Positions 39,090 through 48,025 of a stretch of 64,000 nucleotides of DNA are shown here, one piece after another; position 1 is the first letter of the stretch; the number at the start of each line of letters is the position of its first letter. The stretch comes from Pinisolibacter aquiterrae. Lineage in GTDB: Bacteria; Pseudomonadota; Alphaproteobacteria; Rhizobiales; Ancalomicrobiaceae. The notes below the pieces were generated by a model that made no database searches, had not been told where the DNA came from, and saw only the letters and a program-made list of their open reading frames with translations. The stretch is taken from the NCBI RefSeq assembly GCF_019160155.1, contig NZ_JAFNIH010000025.1:62001-126000 (forward strand), written 5' to 3'. The translations under genes and the position numbers were made by a program.

Positions 39090-42000
39090 TCACCGCCACC
39101 GTCCACCGCCCGAGCCCCCCGAACCGCCACCGCTCGGCCATTTCGGCTTGCCGCGGTTCTTCAGGCTCTCGAGGCTCGGATAGCGGCCGAGCTTCTTCTG
39201 CGGCGGGGGCGGCGGTGGCGGGGTCGGTTCCAACCGCAACTTCTTCACCTCCGGCGCCTCGACCATGCCCGACGACAGCGTGATCGGCCCATCGTCCTTG
39301 CGCTCGGCGAGCTTGACGAGCTGCGTCAGGATCACCGCCGAGCCCTTGAGACGATCGATCGGCTCCGGCCAGTCGCGCGAGAGCACGATCTTCTGATCCG
39401 GGCGGATCTTGGCGAGGCTGCCCTGCTCGCCGATCCAGCGCACCAGCCCGGCCGGATTGGCGAAGGACCCCTCGCGGAAGGCGACGACGACGCCCTTCGG
39501 CCCGGCCTCGATCTTCTCCACGTTCGCCCGCCGGCACAGCGCCTTGACGTAGACGATCTTCAGAAGATGCTCGACCTCCTCCGGCAACGGGCCGAAGCGG
39601 TCGATCAGTTCCGCGCCGAAGCCGTCGATCTCCTCGAGCGTCGAGAGATCCGACAAGCGCTTGTAGAGCCCGAGCCTGAGCGCGAGATCGCCGACGTAGT
39701 CCTCCGGGATCAGAACCGGCGTGCCGACGGAAATGGTCGGCGACCACTTCTCCTCCGGCATCGCCTCGTCACCCGACTTCAGCGCCGCCACGGCCTCCTC
39801 CAACATGTGCTGGTAGAGTTCGTAGCCGACCTCCTTGATGTGGCCGGACTGCTCCTCGCCGATCAGGTTGCCGGCGCCGCGCAGGTCGAGATCGTGACTG
39901 GCGAGCTGGAAGCCGGCGCCGAGGTTGTCGAGCGACTGCAGGACCTTGAGACGCTTCTCGGCTTGCGTGGTGAGCTTCTTCTCCGCCGGCGTCGTGAAGA
40001 GCGCGTAGGCGCGCACCTTCGATCGGCCGACGCGGCCCCGGAGCTGATAGAGCTGGGCGAGGCCGAACATGTCGGCGCGGTGGATGATCAGCGTGTTGGC
40101 GGTCGGGATGTCGAGACCGGATTCGACGATCGTGGTGGAGAGCAAAACGTCGTATTTGCCCTCGTAGAAGGCGTTCATCACGTCTTCCAGCTCGGTCGCC
40201 GGCATCTGGCCGTGGGCGACGCAGACCTTCACCTCCGGCACCACCTTCTCCAGGAACTCCTTGCGCTCGGCGAGATCGGAGAGGCGCGGACAGACGTAGA
40301 AGCTCTGGCCACCGCGATAATGCTCGCGCATCAGGGCGTCGCGCACCACCAGCGCGTCGAAGGGCGAGACGAAGGTGCGGACCGCCATGCGGTCGACCGG
40401 CGGCGTCGCGATGATCGAGAGCTCGCGCACGCCGGTGAGCGCCAGCTGCAGCGTGCGCGGGATCGGCGTCGCCGAGAGGGTGAGGACGTGGACGTCCGCC
40501 TTCAGCTCCTTCAGCCGTTCCTTGTGCTTGACGCCGAAATGCTGCTCCTCGTCGATGATGAGGAGGCCGAGGTCCTTGAACGAGATCCCCTTGGCGAGCA
40601 GCGCGTGGGTGCCGACCACCACGTCGAGCGTGCCCTCGGCGAGTTCCTTGCGGACCGCCACCATGTCCTTGTGCGACACCAGCCGCGAGGCCTGGGCGAC
40701 GCGGATCGGCAGTCCCTTGAAGCGTTCGGCGAAGGTCCGATAGTGCTGGCGCGCCAAGAGCGTCGTCGGCACCACCACCGCCACCTGCCGACCCGAGGCC
40801 GCCACCGCGAAGGCCGCACGCAGCGCCACCTCGGTCTTGCCGAAGCCGACGTCGCCGCACACCAGCCGGTCCATCGGGCGCCCCGAGGCGAGATCGTCGA
40901 AGATCGCGTCGATCGAGGCGAGCTGGTCGTCGGTCTCCTCGTAGGGGAAACGGGCGCGGAATTCGTCGTAGAGCCCTTCCGGGGGCGTGTAGCGCGGCGC
41001 GGTGCGGAGGAGGCGCGCGGCGGCGGTCTTGATGAGCTGATCGGCGATCTCGCGGATCCGCTTCTTCATCCGCGCCTTGCGCACGCCCCAGGCGACGCCG
41101 CCGAGCTTGTCGAGCTGCGCGTCACTCTCGTCGGAGCCGTAGCGGGTCAGAAGCTCGATGTTCTCGACCGGCAGATAGAGCTTGTCGCCGCCCTGGTATT
41201 GAAGCTCGAGGCAGTCGTGCGGCGCGCCGGCCGCCGTGATCGTCTTGAGGCCGGTGAAGCGGCCGATGCCGTGATCGACGTGGACGACGAGATCGCCCTC
41301 GGCGAGACCCGCCACCTCGGTCAGGAAGTCGGAGCCCTTGGGCTTGCGCTTCTTGGCGCGGATCAGACGGTCGCCGAGAATGTCCTGCTCGGCGACGACG
41401 GCGAGATCCTCGATCTCGAACCCCTGCTCGAGCCCGAGCACGGCGAGGCCGATCTCGCCCTTCTCCATCAGCGCCGCTTCGGGGAAGGTCTCGAGCCGCC
41501 GGGTGCGGGCGAGGCCGTGGTCGTCGAGCACCTGCTTCAGGCGGTCGAGCGCGCCCTCCGACCAAGCCGCCAGCACCACCTTGCGCGCGCCGTTGCGCAG
41601 CTCCGCAAGATGGGCGATCGCCGCGTCGAAGACGTTGACCCCCTCCATCGCCCGTTCGGCGGCGAAGGAGCGGCCCTGGCGCCCGTCGAGATCGACCACG
41701 TCGAGGCGCTCGTCCGGCAAGGCGAAGGGGGTGAGGCGGGTGGTCTTGGCGTCGGCGAGGCGGGTCGTCCATTCCTCCGGCGTCAGATGGAGGGCGGTCG
41801 GCTCCAGCGGCTTGTAGGGGACCGACCCGGACGCCGCCTCCTCGAGCGCCTCACGGCGGGCCTCGTAATGGTCGCGAACGTCGTCGATCCGCTCCTTCAG
41901 CGCATCCTCGACATGATCGTCGAGGACGATGCGGGCATCGCCGCAATAGTCGAAGATGGTCTCCAGACGATCGTGGAAGAGTGGCAGCCAATGTTCCATG

Positions 42001-42788
42001 CCGGCGTAGCGGCGGCCCTCGGAAATGGCGCCATAGAGCGCGTCGTCGCGGGTCGCGGCGCCGAAGGTCGCGAGATAGTTGCGGCGAAACCGGCTGACCA
42101 CGTTGGGCGTCAACGTCACCTCCGACATCGGCACCCATTCCAGGCGCTTGAGCTGCCCGGTGGTGCGCTGGGTCTCGGGATCGAAGCGGCGGATCTGTTC
42201 CAACTCGTCGCCGAAGAAATCGAGTCGGACCGGGGTCTCGGCCCCCGGCGCGAAGAGATCGAGGATGCCGCCGCGCGCGGCATATTCGCCGGTGTCGCGC
42301 ACCGTCGAGGTGCGCTCGAAGCCGTTGGCCTCCAGCCACTCGATCAGCTTCTTCATGTCGGCGCGCCCACCCGCCTGCGCGGCGAAGGTCTCGGTGGCGA
42401 CGCTCTCACGGGTCGGCAGGCGCTGGGCGGCGGCATTGACCGTGGTCAGGACGACGATCGGCTTCTTGCGCTCGCGCGGCGTGGCGAGATGGGAGAGCGT
42501 CGTCATCCGCCGGGCGACGATGACCGGATTGGGCGAGACGCGGTCGTAGGGACGGCAATCCCAGGAGGGGAGGGTGAGGACGTGGACGTCGGGCGCGAAG
42601 AAGGCGAGCGCCGCCTCCAGCCTCTGCATGCGCACGCCGTCGCGACAGATCACCAGGAGCGAGGCGCGACCGTCGCGGGCGCCGGCATCGCGGGCGAGAT
42701 CGCCGATCACCAGGCCTTCGGCGCCGTCGGGGACGCGCGACAGCGTGACGTGAACGCGAGTGCGGAAGAGACCGGAGAGCTTCTTCAC
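39090..42788 (-). CDS. mfd: Transcription-repair coupling factor Mfd
   Basis: Removes stalled RNA polymerase and recruits UvrA to DNA lesions. 1232 residues: UvrB-like N-terminal modules, RNA-polymerase-interaction domain (GDLVVHVDHGIGRFTGLK), RecG-like translocase with GDVGFGKTEVALRAA, IIDEEQHFGVKHKE, SATPIPRTL and QLRGRVGRS, and a TRCF C-terminal domain. About 50 extra residues at the C-terminus are low complexity (seven Pro, then Gly/Ser-rich GGGSGGSGGG). It is flanked by sdhE and recG, a common alphaproteobacterial order. Confidence 0.97.
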   Translation of the reverse strand: MKKLSGLFRTRVHVTLSRVPDGAEGLVIGDLARDAGARDGRASLLVICRDGVRMQRLEAALAFFAPDVHVLTLPSWDCRPYDRVSPNPVIVARRMTTLSHLATPRERKKPIVVLTTVNAAAQRLPTRESVATETFAAQAGGRADMKKLIEWLEANGFERTSTVRDTGEYAARGGILDLFAPGAETPVRLDFFGDELEQIRRFDPETQRTTGQLKRLEWVPMSEVTLTPNVVSRFRRNYLATFGAATRDDALYGAISEGRRYAGMEHWLPLFHDRLETIFDYCGDARIVLDDHVEDALKERIDDVRDHYEARREALEEAASGSVPYKPLEPTALHLTPEEWTTRLADAKTTRLTPFALPDERLDVVDLDGRQGRSFAAERAMEGVNVFDAAIAHLAELRNGARKVVLAAWSEGALDRLKQVLDDHGLARTRRLETFPEAALMEKGEIGLAVLGLEQGFEIEDLAVVAEQDILGDRLIRAKKRKPKGSDFLTEVAGLAEGDLVVHVDHGIGRFTGLKTITAAGAPHDCLELQYQGGDKLYLPVENIELLTRYGSDESDAQLDKLGGVAWGVRKARMKKRIREIADQLIKTAAARLLRTAPRYTPPEGLYDEFRARFPYEETDDQLASIDAIFDDLASGRPMDRLVCGDVGFGKTEVALRAAFAVAASGRQVAVVVPTTLLARQHYRTFAERFKGLPIRVAQASRLVSHKDMVAVRKELAEGTLDVVVGTHALLAKGISFKDLGLLIIDEEQHFGVKHKERLKELKADVHVLTLSATPIPRTLQLALTGVRELSIIATPPVDRMAVRTFVSPFDALVVRDALMREHYRGGQSFYVCPRLSDLAERKEFLEKVVPEVKVCVAHGQMPATELEDVMNAFYEGKYDVLLSTTIVESGLDIPTANTLIIHRADMFGLAQLYQLRGRVGRSKVRAYALFTTPAEKKLTTQAEKRLKVLQSLDNLGAGFQLASHDLDLRGAGNLIGEEQSGHIKEVGYELYQHMLEEAVAALKSGDEAMPEEKWSPTISVGTPVLIPEDYVGDLALRLGLYKRLSDLSTLEEIDGFGAELIDRFGPLPEEVEHLLKIVYVKALCRRANVEKIEAGPKGVVVAFREGSFANPAGLVRWIGEQGSLAKIRPDQKIVLSRDWPEPIDRLKGSAVILTQLVKLAERKDDGPITLSSGMVEAPEVKKLRLEPTPPPPPPPQKKLGRYPSLESLKNRGKPKWPSGGGSGGSGGGRWR

Positions 42789-42905
42789 GGGTGGCGATCC
42801 TCGGGAACGGACTGGGCGTGAAAACGCGGCGACGCCCGCGAGGGCCTTTCCGGGACACCGCGCGGGATCGTCACGTCTCTCTTCAACAGGATTCCGGGGC
42901 CGCTC

Positions 42906-42930
42906 GCCAGCCCCTTTTCGAAGGGCTGGC
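42906..42930 (-). terminator. Hairpin after sdhE
   Basis: Eight-bp perfect arms (42906-42913 and 42923-42930), directly after the sdhE stop codon on the minus strand. No T run follows. A weak terminator or mRNA-end stem between sdhE and mfd. Confidence 0.4.
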
Positions 42931-42932
42931 CC

Positions 42933-43217
42933 TCAGGCGCCCTTCGCCTCGTGCGTGAAGGCCTTCATCGCCCGCCACACCGGCTTGTCGTGAATCGGGT
43001 CGACCTCCTCGGTCCCGACCACCCAGGCGAAGAGCTCGCGATCGGAGACGTCGAGGAGATGCTCGAAGTCGGCGAGATCGTCGACGGAGAGGGTGGCGAC
43101 ATGAGCGTCGGCGAAACGGCCCATGACGAAGTCCATCTCCTTGGTGCCGCGATGCCAGGCGCGGAACAGCGCCTTCTTGCGCCGAGGCTCCAGGCCGTCG
43201 CTGGTGATGCCGCTCAT
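42933..43217 (-). CDS. sdhE: Succinate dehydrogenase assembly factor SdhE
   Basis: 94-residue protein that helps attach FAD to the succinate dehydrogenase flavoprotein. It carries the RGTKEMDFVMGRF motif (the RGxxE segment is the functional core) and DLLDVSDRELFAWV-like helices (here HLLDVSDRELFAWV). The ATG at 43217 gives the normal length. It lies upstream of mfd on the same strand. Confidence 0.95.
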   Translation of the reverse strand: MSGITSDGLEPRRKKALFRAWHRGTKEMDFVMGRFADAHVATLSVDDLADFEHLLDVSDRELFAWVVGTEEVDPIHDKPVWRAMKAFTHEAKGA

Positions 43218-43405
43218 CCGTGGTCCCTTCCTCGCTGCCTTCGTGGCCGTTCTAGCCGGGGGCGAAGGCCTTGTCATCGTCTCGATGGTCGGAGGATGAC
43301 GGCGAACGTCATCTGCCGCCGGTTGTGCCGGCCGCGCGCGGCGGGCAAGATCACGCCACGGAACCGTGCCACGCCGAGGGCGCGGCCGCGAGGAGAGGAT
43401 CCGTC

Positions 43406-44227
43406 ATGCCCGTCACCGCCGATCGCGCCGTTCGTCGCCCCCTTCTCGCCGCCGCCCTCGCGGCCCTTCTCGTCACCGCCGCCTCGGCGGAGGACGAGAA
43501 CAGACCCTATGCCCCGATCCCGGCCGAGATCGGCAAGGCGGTCGCCCCGTCGAACGAGCTCCTGATCGCCGCCAAGGTCGCCCGCGACGCCGCCGTGGCG
43601 CGCAACGGCGAGGCCGTCTTCGCGATGATCGCCGACGAGGTGACGCTGGTGAACTCCGGCATCACCGTCACCGCCGGACGGAGCATCGAGAAGAAGGGCC
43701 CCTTCGAGAGCGCCGACGACGCCTTCTCGACGATCGGCGGCATGTTCCAGGAGGGCGACATCGTCGCCATGGCCAAGGCGTCGGGCAAGAAACTGAACCT
43801 CGGTTCGCTCTATGCCGAGGACACGATGCGCGTGATCGCCTCTTCGATCGACGAGGCCGACTGGGGCCGCGATCCCCTGGTCAAGGGCGGGTTCTGCACC
43901 TATCGCGCCGCGCGCTGGGACCCGAAGGCGGCTGAGAAGACGCGGGCGAGCGGCTCGCGCGGCTACTGGGTCGACGCGCCCACCAAGGCCTTCGGATCGG
44001 CCGACCCGGGCGCCCGGACGGTGGCGACGCTGAAGCCCGGCCACCTCTATCTCCAGGGCTTCATGGACGACCTGCCCGAGGGCTGGAGCGCGGTGCGTCT
44101 GCCCGGCGGCGGGGTCGGCGCGGTGCCCGAGAAGGAGCTGAAGAACCCCACCCCCTGGGGCATCTGCTTCCTGCCGAACGTCGACGGCGGCTGGTTGATC
44201 TCGGCCTTCGCCACGTCGCTTCTCTGA
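43406..44227 (+). CDS. Secreted protein of unknown function, SH3-like C-terminus
   Basis: 273 residues with a clear Sec signal peptide (RRPLLAAALAALLVTAASA, cleavage near residue 28). The middle part, with NGEAVFAMIADEVTLVNSG, looks like a compact beta/alpha domain that I do not recognise. The C-terminal part (about 200-260: GARTVATLKPGHLYLQG... WSAVRLPGGGVGAVPEKEL) has the pattern of a bacterial SH3-like domain. The start has AGGAGAGGATCCGTC upstream. It is convergent with the putative copper operon, with a gap of only 4 bases. The function is unknown. Confidence 0.75.
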   Translation: MPVTADRAVRRPLLAAALAALLVTAASAEDENRPYAPIPAEIGKAVAPSNELLIAAKVARDAAVARNGEAVFAMIADEVTLVNSGITVTAGRSIEKKGPFESADDAFSTIGGMFQEGDIVAMAKASGKKLNLGSLYAEDTMRVIASSIDEADWGRDPLVKGGFCTYRAARWDPKAAEKTRASGSRGYWVDAPTKAFGSADPGARTVATLKPGHLYLQGFMDDLPEGWSAVRLPGGGVGAVPEKELKNPTPWGICFLPNVDGGWLISAFATSLL

Positions 44228-44231
44228 ACCG

Positions 44232-45236
44232 TCAACCGAACAGCAGCAGGTTCGACCGCCAGATCACCCAGAGACAGGCGAGCGCGAAGAGCGCGAAGCC
44301 GAGCGCGGAGAGGCGCGCGAGCCGGGCGGCGATCGCCGGCTGCGCCACCGCGAGGCTCGCCCGGCGCGGCACCACCCCGAGCATGCCGGAGGCGAGCGCC
44401 GCCGCCGCGCCGAGGAAGAGCGGCAGATAGAGCGCGAAGCCGAAGTGATCGTATTCCCGCTTCAGGAGGCAGAACGGGCAGTGGTGGTGCGGCTGCTCGT
44501 AGACGTAGAGCGAGACGACCGACACGATCGCCGCGAGCCCGACGACGAACATCGCCCCGCCGAACACCCCCTGCGCGATCTGGAAAACGCGCGACCGCCC
44601 GGCGACGAGCCCGCCGAGGACCACGACGGCGGCCCCGCCGAAGAGGAGCCACAGCGCCGGTCGCGGCTCGAGCGCGGCGAGTTCGCCGCCCGCTCCCGAG
44701 GATTGCGGCCCGTCCTCGAAGAGCTTGCCGCAGCACGACGTGATGGTGTCGGCCTTCAGATCGAGGAAATAGGCGGTCTCGAGCCCGGCCTCGAGCGCGA
44801 CGATCGGCGCGACCGCGAGCAGGGCGGCGTATTTCAGGCGGATCAGCGGGAAGTCGCGGCCCTCGCCGTCGACCCGGTCGAGCACCAGCCACAAGGCGCT
44901 CGCGAAGAAGACCGCGATCTTGGCATAGAGCGTCGCAAACCCGTAGACGCTGGCATTGAGCGTGCCGACCGCGCACATGGCGCCGACGAAGAGGGCGCTC
45001 ATCCGGTCGGCGTTGAAGACGAAGAGGATCAGCGACGCCGCCTCGAGCGCCAGCACGAGCCCGACCGCCGTCGAGACCAGGATCGTCGCCCGCTCCAGCC
45101 GGATCTGCCTTTCGCTGCCCGACGCGCGATCCCACGACGCCAGCAGGCGCATCGCGAAGACCGCGCTCGCCAGAAGCACCGCCGTCGCGAGCCAGGACGA
45201 GCCGAGAAGCGCCAGGATCGAGGGGTGGAAGATCAT
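44232..45236 (-). CDS. Polytopic membrane protein with CC and HHHCPFC motifs
   Basis: 334 residues with about eight or nine helices (near 8-30, 51-74, 80-97, 100-121, 136-158, 195-213, 222-246, 264-288, 308-326). Potential metal ligands or a redox pair: Cys168-Cys169 in the loop after the fifth helix, and His250-252 next to Cys253/Cys256 (HHHCPFC) at the start of a loop before helix eight. I do not recognise the family. The ATG overlaps the stop of the ABC ATPase gene by 4 bases, so it is the last gene of the NosL-ABC operon. A role in metal handling is inferred from context and motifs only. Confidence 0.75.
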   Translation of the reverse strand: MIFHPSILALLGSSWLATAVLLASAVFAMRLLASWDRASGSERQIRLERATILVSTAVGLVLALEAASLILFVFNADRMSALFVGAMCAVGTLNASVYGFATLYAKIAVFFASALWLVLDRVDGEGRDFPLIRLKYAALLAVAPIVALEAGLETAYFLDLKADTITSCCGKLFEDGPQSSGAGGELAALEPRPALWLLFGGAAVVVLGGLVAGRSRVFQIAQGVFGGAMFVVGLAAIVSVVSLYVYEQPHHHCPFCLLKREYDHFGFALYLPLFLGAAAALASGMLGVVPRRASLAVAQPAIAARLARLSALGFALFALACLWVIWRSNLLLFG

Positions 45237-45913
45237 GGCGTCGCCTCGACGATGCGTCCGTCCGCCATCGCGACGCGCGCGTCGACGACGCTCGCGCGGG
45301 TGATGCGCGGATCGTGCGAGGTGATGATCACCGTCTTGCCTTGCGCCTTGAGATCGGCGGCCATGGCGAGGAACTGCTCGACCCGGGCGCCGTCGAGGCT
45401 CGCGGTCGGCTCGTCGGCGATGACGACGGCGGGATCGTTGATGAGCGCCCGGGCGATGGCGACGCGCTGCGCCTCGCCGCCGGAGAGGTTCTCCACCCCG
45501 AGGCCGGCGCGATCGCCGACCCCGAAATGCTCGAGCAGCTCGCGCGCATGCGCCTTCAACCGCGCATGCGGCACCCCGAGCGGGAAGGCCGGCAACATCA
45601 CGTTGTCGAGCGCCGTCATCCCCCGGATCAGATTGAACTTCTGAAAGACGAAGCCGAAGGTCCGCCGCCGCACCTCGGTCAGGAACTTCTCCGGGAGCCC
45701 CGAGACGATCTCGCCGTCGAGGCGGATGCGCCCCATGGTCGGGCGTGCGAGGCAGCCGATCAGGGTGAGGAGGGTGGTCTTGCCCGAGCCGCTCGGCCCT
45801 TCGAGCACGGTGACGGCACGATCGGCGATGGTGAGATCGACGCCGCGCACCGCCTCGACCCGATCGGGACGGCCCTCGCCATAGACCTTGGTGACCTCGG
45901 TGAGTTCGATCAT
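45233..45913 (-). CDS. LolD/MacB-type ABC transporter ATPase
   Basis: 226-residue nucleotide-binding protein with Walker A GPSGSGKTTLL, signature LSGGEAQRVAIARAL, Walker B VVIADEPTASLD and the switch His in IITSHD. The class is that of LolD and MacB, which drive FtsX-type permeases by mechanotransmission across the periplasm. The FtsX-type permease gene is 10 bases upstream and the two surely pair. This is not the NosF type of ATPase found in nos clusters, so the ABC system differs from NosDFY. Confidence 0.92.
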   Translation of the reverse strand: MIELTEVTKVYGEGRPDRVEAVRGVDLTIADRAVTVLEGPSGSGKTTLLTLIGCLARPTMGRIRLDGEIVSGLPEKFLTEVRRRTFGFVFQKFNLIRGMTALDNVMLPAFPLGVPHARLKAHARELLEHFGVGDRAGLGVENLSGGEAQRVAIARALINDPAVVIADEPTASLDGARVEQFLAMAADLKAQGKTVIITSHDPRITRASVVDARVAMADGRIVEATP

Positions 45914-45923
45914 GGCGCGCTCC

Positions 45924-47078
45924 TCACCGCATCACGGCGTCGGGGTCGGTGACGGCGGTCTTCCAGATCGGCACGACGACGGCGGCGGTGTAGGGGACGA
46001 CCGTCAGGAGCGCGAGGGTCGCGATCTCCAACGCATCGACCTCCGGCGACAGCGGGAACCGCGGCCACAGCGTCGACCAGCCCTTCAACACGGGTTCGAA
46101 GAGCCCGGCGGAAAAGAAGAAGACATGGACCCAGGCGGCGAGGAGCCCCGCGAGGAAGGCGGTTCCGGAAATCGCGGTTCCCTCCCAGAGTTTCATGCGG
46201 ATGACGTCCGAGGTCTCCCAGCCGATCGCCTTGAGAATGCCGATCTCGCGCCGCTCCTCGGCCGAGAGCCCCGAGGCCTTGTCGAAGGCGAGGATGACGA
46301 AGGCGAGGAGCGAGGCGGCGAGCAGCGCCAGCGCCAACCCTTCGCGCCAGGAGAACAGCGCCTCGAGCGTGCGGTGCATGTCGGCGCGGGTGACGAAACG
46401 ATAGGTCGGGAGCCGCACCGAGGCCTTCTCGGCGATGGTCGAGACCTCGCGCGGATTGGCGACTTCGATCGCGAAATCCGTGTAGCGATCGGCCGGGATG
46501 GCGAAGAACGACCGGAAGTCCGCCTCGGCGACCAGCACCAGGTCGGAGGAGACCAGGGCGGACGCCTGCGGCAGGATCGCCTTGATACGGGTGCGCAGGA
46601 ACTTCCCCGCCGGCGACACCAGGAAGAACGGCTTGCCGACCGCGAGTTTGCGGGCGCGCGCCACGCCCTCGCCGACGATCGCCTCACCGGAGGCGAGCGC
46701 ATGGGCCGCATCGGACGGGGAGGGCACCATCACCGTGTAGTTCGCCGCCCCGGCGCTGTCCCAGAGATAGCCCCAAAGGCGCGGCTCGACCCTGCGGATG
46801 CCGCGCAGTCCCTTCAGAGCCTCGAGATCGGCGCCGGTGGCGAGGTCGTGGCGGCCCATCACCATCGACTGGGCGACGATCTCCGGCGCGTCGGCGAGCA
46901 TCACCCCGGCCTCGCGCCGGATCGCCGAACCGAACAGCATCACCGAGCCGAGCAGGAACACCACGAGCGCATAGACCAGCGTCAGGCCAAGGTTCTTCGC
47001 CGGCCGCCGCGCCAGCGAGGCGACAGCGAAATCGAGGAGATGGCGTTGCCGTTCGAACCGAGCGCCCATGCGCCTCAC
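45924..47078 (-). CDS. FtsX/MacB-type ABC transporter permease
   Basis: 384-residue permease: one N-terminal helix (about 25-46), a large periplasmic domain (about 50-255), and three C-terminal helices (about 262-286, 315-340, 352-375). The sequence around DKASGLSAEERREIGILKAIG is the coupling helix region typical of FtsX-type permeases. It begins MRRMGARFERQRHLLDFAV. The start overlaps the stop of the one-helix protein gene by 4 bases. With its ATPase it probably moves, extracts or releases a periplasmic or lipid-linked substrate; the NosL-like partners suggest copper carriage, as an inference. Confidence 0.85.
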   Translation of the reverse strand: MRRMGARFERQRHLLDFAVASLARRPAKNLGLTLVYALVVFLLGSVMLFGSAIRREAGVMLADAPEIVAQSMVMGRHDLATGADLEALKGLRGIRRVEPRLWGYLWDSAGAANYTVMVPSPSDAAHALASGEAIVGEGVARARKLAVGKPFFLVSPAGKFLRTRIKAILPQASALVSSDLVLVAEADFRSFFAIPADRYTDFAIEVANPREVSTIAEKASVRLPTYRFVTRADMHRTLEALFSWREGLALALLAASLLAFVILAFDKASGLSAEERREIGILKAIGWETSDVIRMKLWEGTAISGTAFLAGLLAAWVHVFFFSAGLFEPVLKGWSTLWPRFPLSPEVDALEIATLALLTVVPYTAAVVVPIWKTAVTDPDAVMR

Positions 47079-47416
47079 TCCTCGCCGCCGCCGATATGGC
47101 CCGTGCCGAAGCCGCGCGGCGCCGCGACCAGCGAGCCGGCCGGGAAATGATCGAGGCCGGTCGGCGCGTCCTGGAAGGCGGAGGCTAGATCGGCCTGCGA
47201 GGGATGGCGCGTATAGCGCGCCTCGCCGAAGAGCGCCGGATCGGTCAGCCCGAGCTCGCGGGCGAGCGCGCGCCCGCTCTCGCGACGCGCCTCGGTCGCC
47301 GGCCGCGCCAAGAGCGCCGCGGCGATCAGGGCGCCGAGCGCCAGAACCAGACCGCAGGTCGAGAGCGCGGCGAGCGTCGAGCCGCGCGGCCGCGACGCAA
47401 GGGAAGCGGAGGTCAT
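47075..47416 (-). CDS. Small one-helix protein in the NosL-ABC operon
   Basis: 113 residues: a short cytoplasmic start, one hydrophobic helix (about 14-37), and a periplasmic tail with the ordered stretch YTRHPSQADLASAFQDAP and DHFPAGSLV. No Cys lies outside the helix; His residues in the tail (TRHP, LDHFP) could bind metal. It overlaps both neighbours by ATGA junctions (nosL-like upstream, permease downstream). The family is not recognised. Its position argues for an accessory subunit of the ABC complex. Confidence 0.75.
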   Translation of the reverse strand: MTSASLASRPRGSTLAALSTCGLVLALGALIAAALLARPATEARRESGRALARELGLTDPALFGEARYTRHPSQADLASAFQDAPTGLDHFPAGSLVAAPRGFGTGHIGGGEE

Positions 47417-47967
47417 TCGAACCGCCCCTCGTCGAGGGCCCGCATCAGTCCCGGCGTCAGATCGGCGGCGGCGGCGACCCGGCGCCCCTTGTGGTCCTTG
47501 ACGAACTCGTCGGCGTCGGCTCGGGTCGCGTGCGGCACCGCCTCGTGGCCCATCGGCCCGTAGACGTCGGAGCCGAGCACGTAGGTCGCGGCGAAGGCAT
47601 CGACCCGGTCGCCGTCGTAATAGGCGGTGACGCCGACCCTCGCGACCTGATCGCGGGTCCGGCCCGGCGCCCAGCGGGTGAGATCGCCGAGATATTTGAA
47701 GAGGTCCTTGGCCCCGTCGAAATGGAAGACGGTGCCGTCGCGCCACATCAGCGTGGCGATCCAATAGGGGTATTTGGCGACGAACATGCCGCAGACCGGG
47801 CAGAGATCGCGCTCGCCGGGCTTCGGCAGGTCGAGCACCGGCGCGCGCGCGGCGCCTTCGTCGGCCGAGGCGGCGGGCACCTCCACGCAGGCGAAGGCGG
47901 CGAGGCCGAGAAGCACCGACCGGCGATCGGGCGAGGCGAGGCGGCGGGAGGGACGCGGCAGCGGCAT
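47413..47967 (-). CDS. NosL-family protein, copy 1
   Basis: 184 residues. NosL is a Cu(I)-binding protein that serves nitrous oxide reductase maturation. The core here is intact: LCPVCGMFVAKYP with Cys56, Cys59 and Met61, then FHFDGAKDLFKYL, and GHEAVPHATRADADEFV. The leader has a twin-Arg motif DRRSVLLGLAAFA, so export by Tat is likely; no lipobox Cys follows, unlike many lipoprotein NosLs. No nosZ is in the window, so the client may be another copper protein. It is followed without gap by the one-helix gene. Confidence 0.88.
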   Translation of the reverse strand: MPLPRPSRRLASPDRRSVLLGLAAFACVEVPAASADEGAARAPVLDLPKPGERDLCPVCGMFVAKYPYWIATLMWRDGTVFHFDGAKDLFKYLGDLTRWAPGRTRDQVARVGVTAYYDGDRVDAFAATYVLGSDVYGPMGHEAVPHATRADADEFVKDHKGRRVAAAADLTPGLMRALDEGRFE

Positions 47968-47992
47968 GGGCGGGATCCCGGGAAGGGAGGGG

Positions 47993-48017
47993 CCCGGCGG
48001 CGCCCCGCGCCGCCGGG
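47993..48017 (-). promoter_or_regulatory. Strong hairpin between the two NosL-like genes
   Basis: Perfect 11-bp GC-only arms (47993-48003 and 48007-48017) with a 3-base loop, beginning 8 bases after the copy-2 stop codon and 25 bases before the copy-1 start. No T tract. It may reduce read-through, or protect the upstream mRNA so that copy 2 is made in excess. Confidence 0.5.
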
Positions 48018-48025
48018 AGAGACGA

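Noticed and set aside
36040-42821. Two open frames of more than 1000 codons on the plus strand
   Set aside because: They are antisense to DUF1003, recG and mfd, all with intact motifs.
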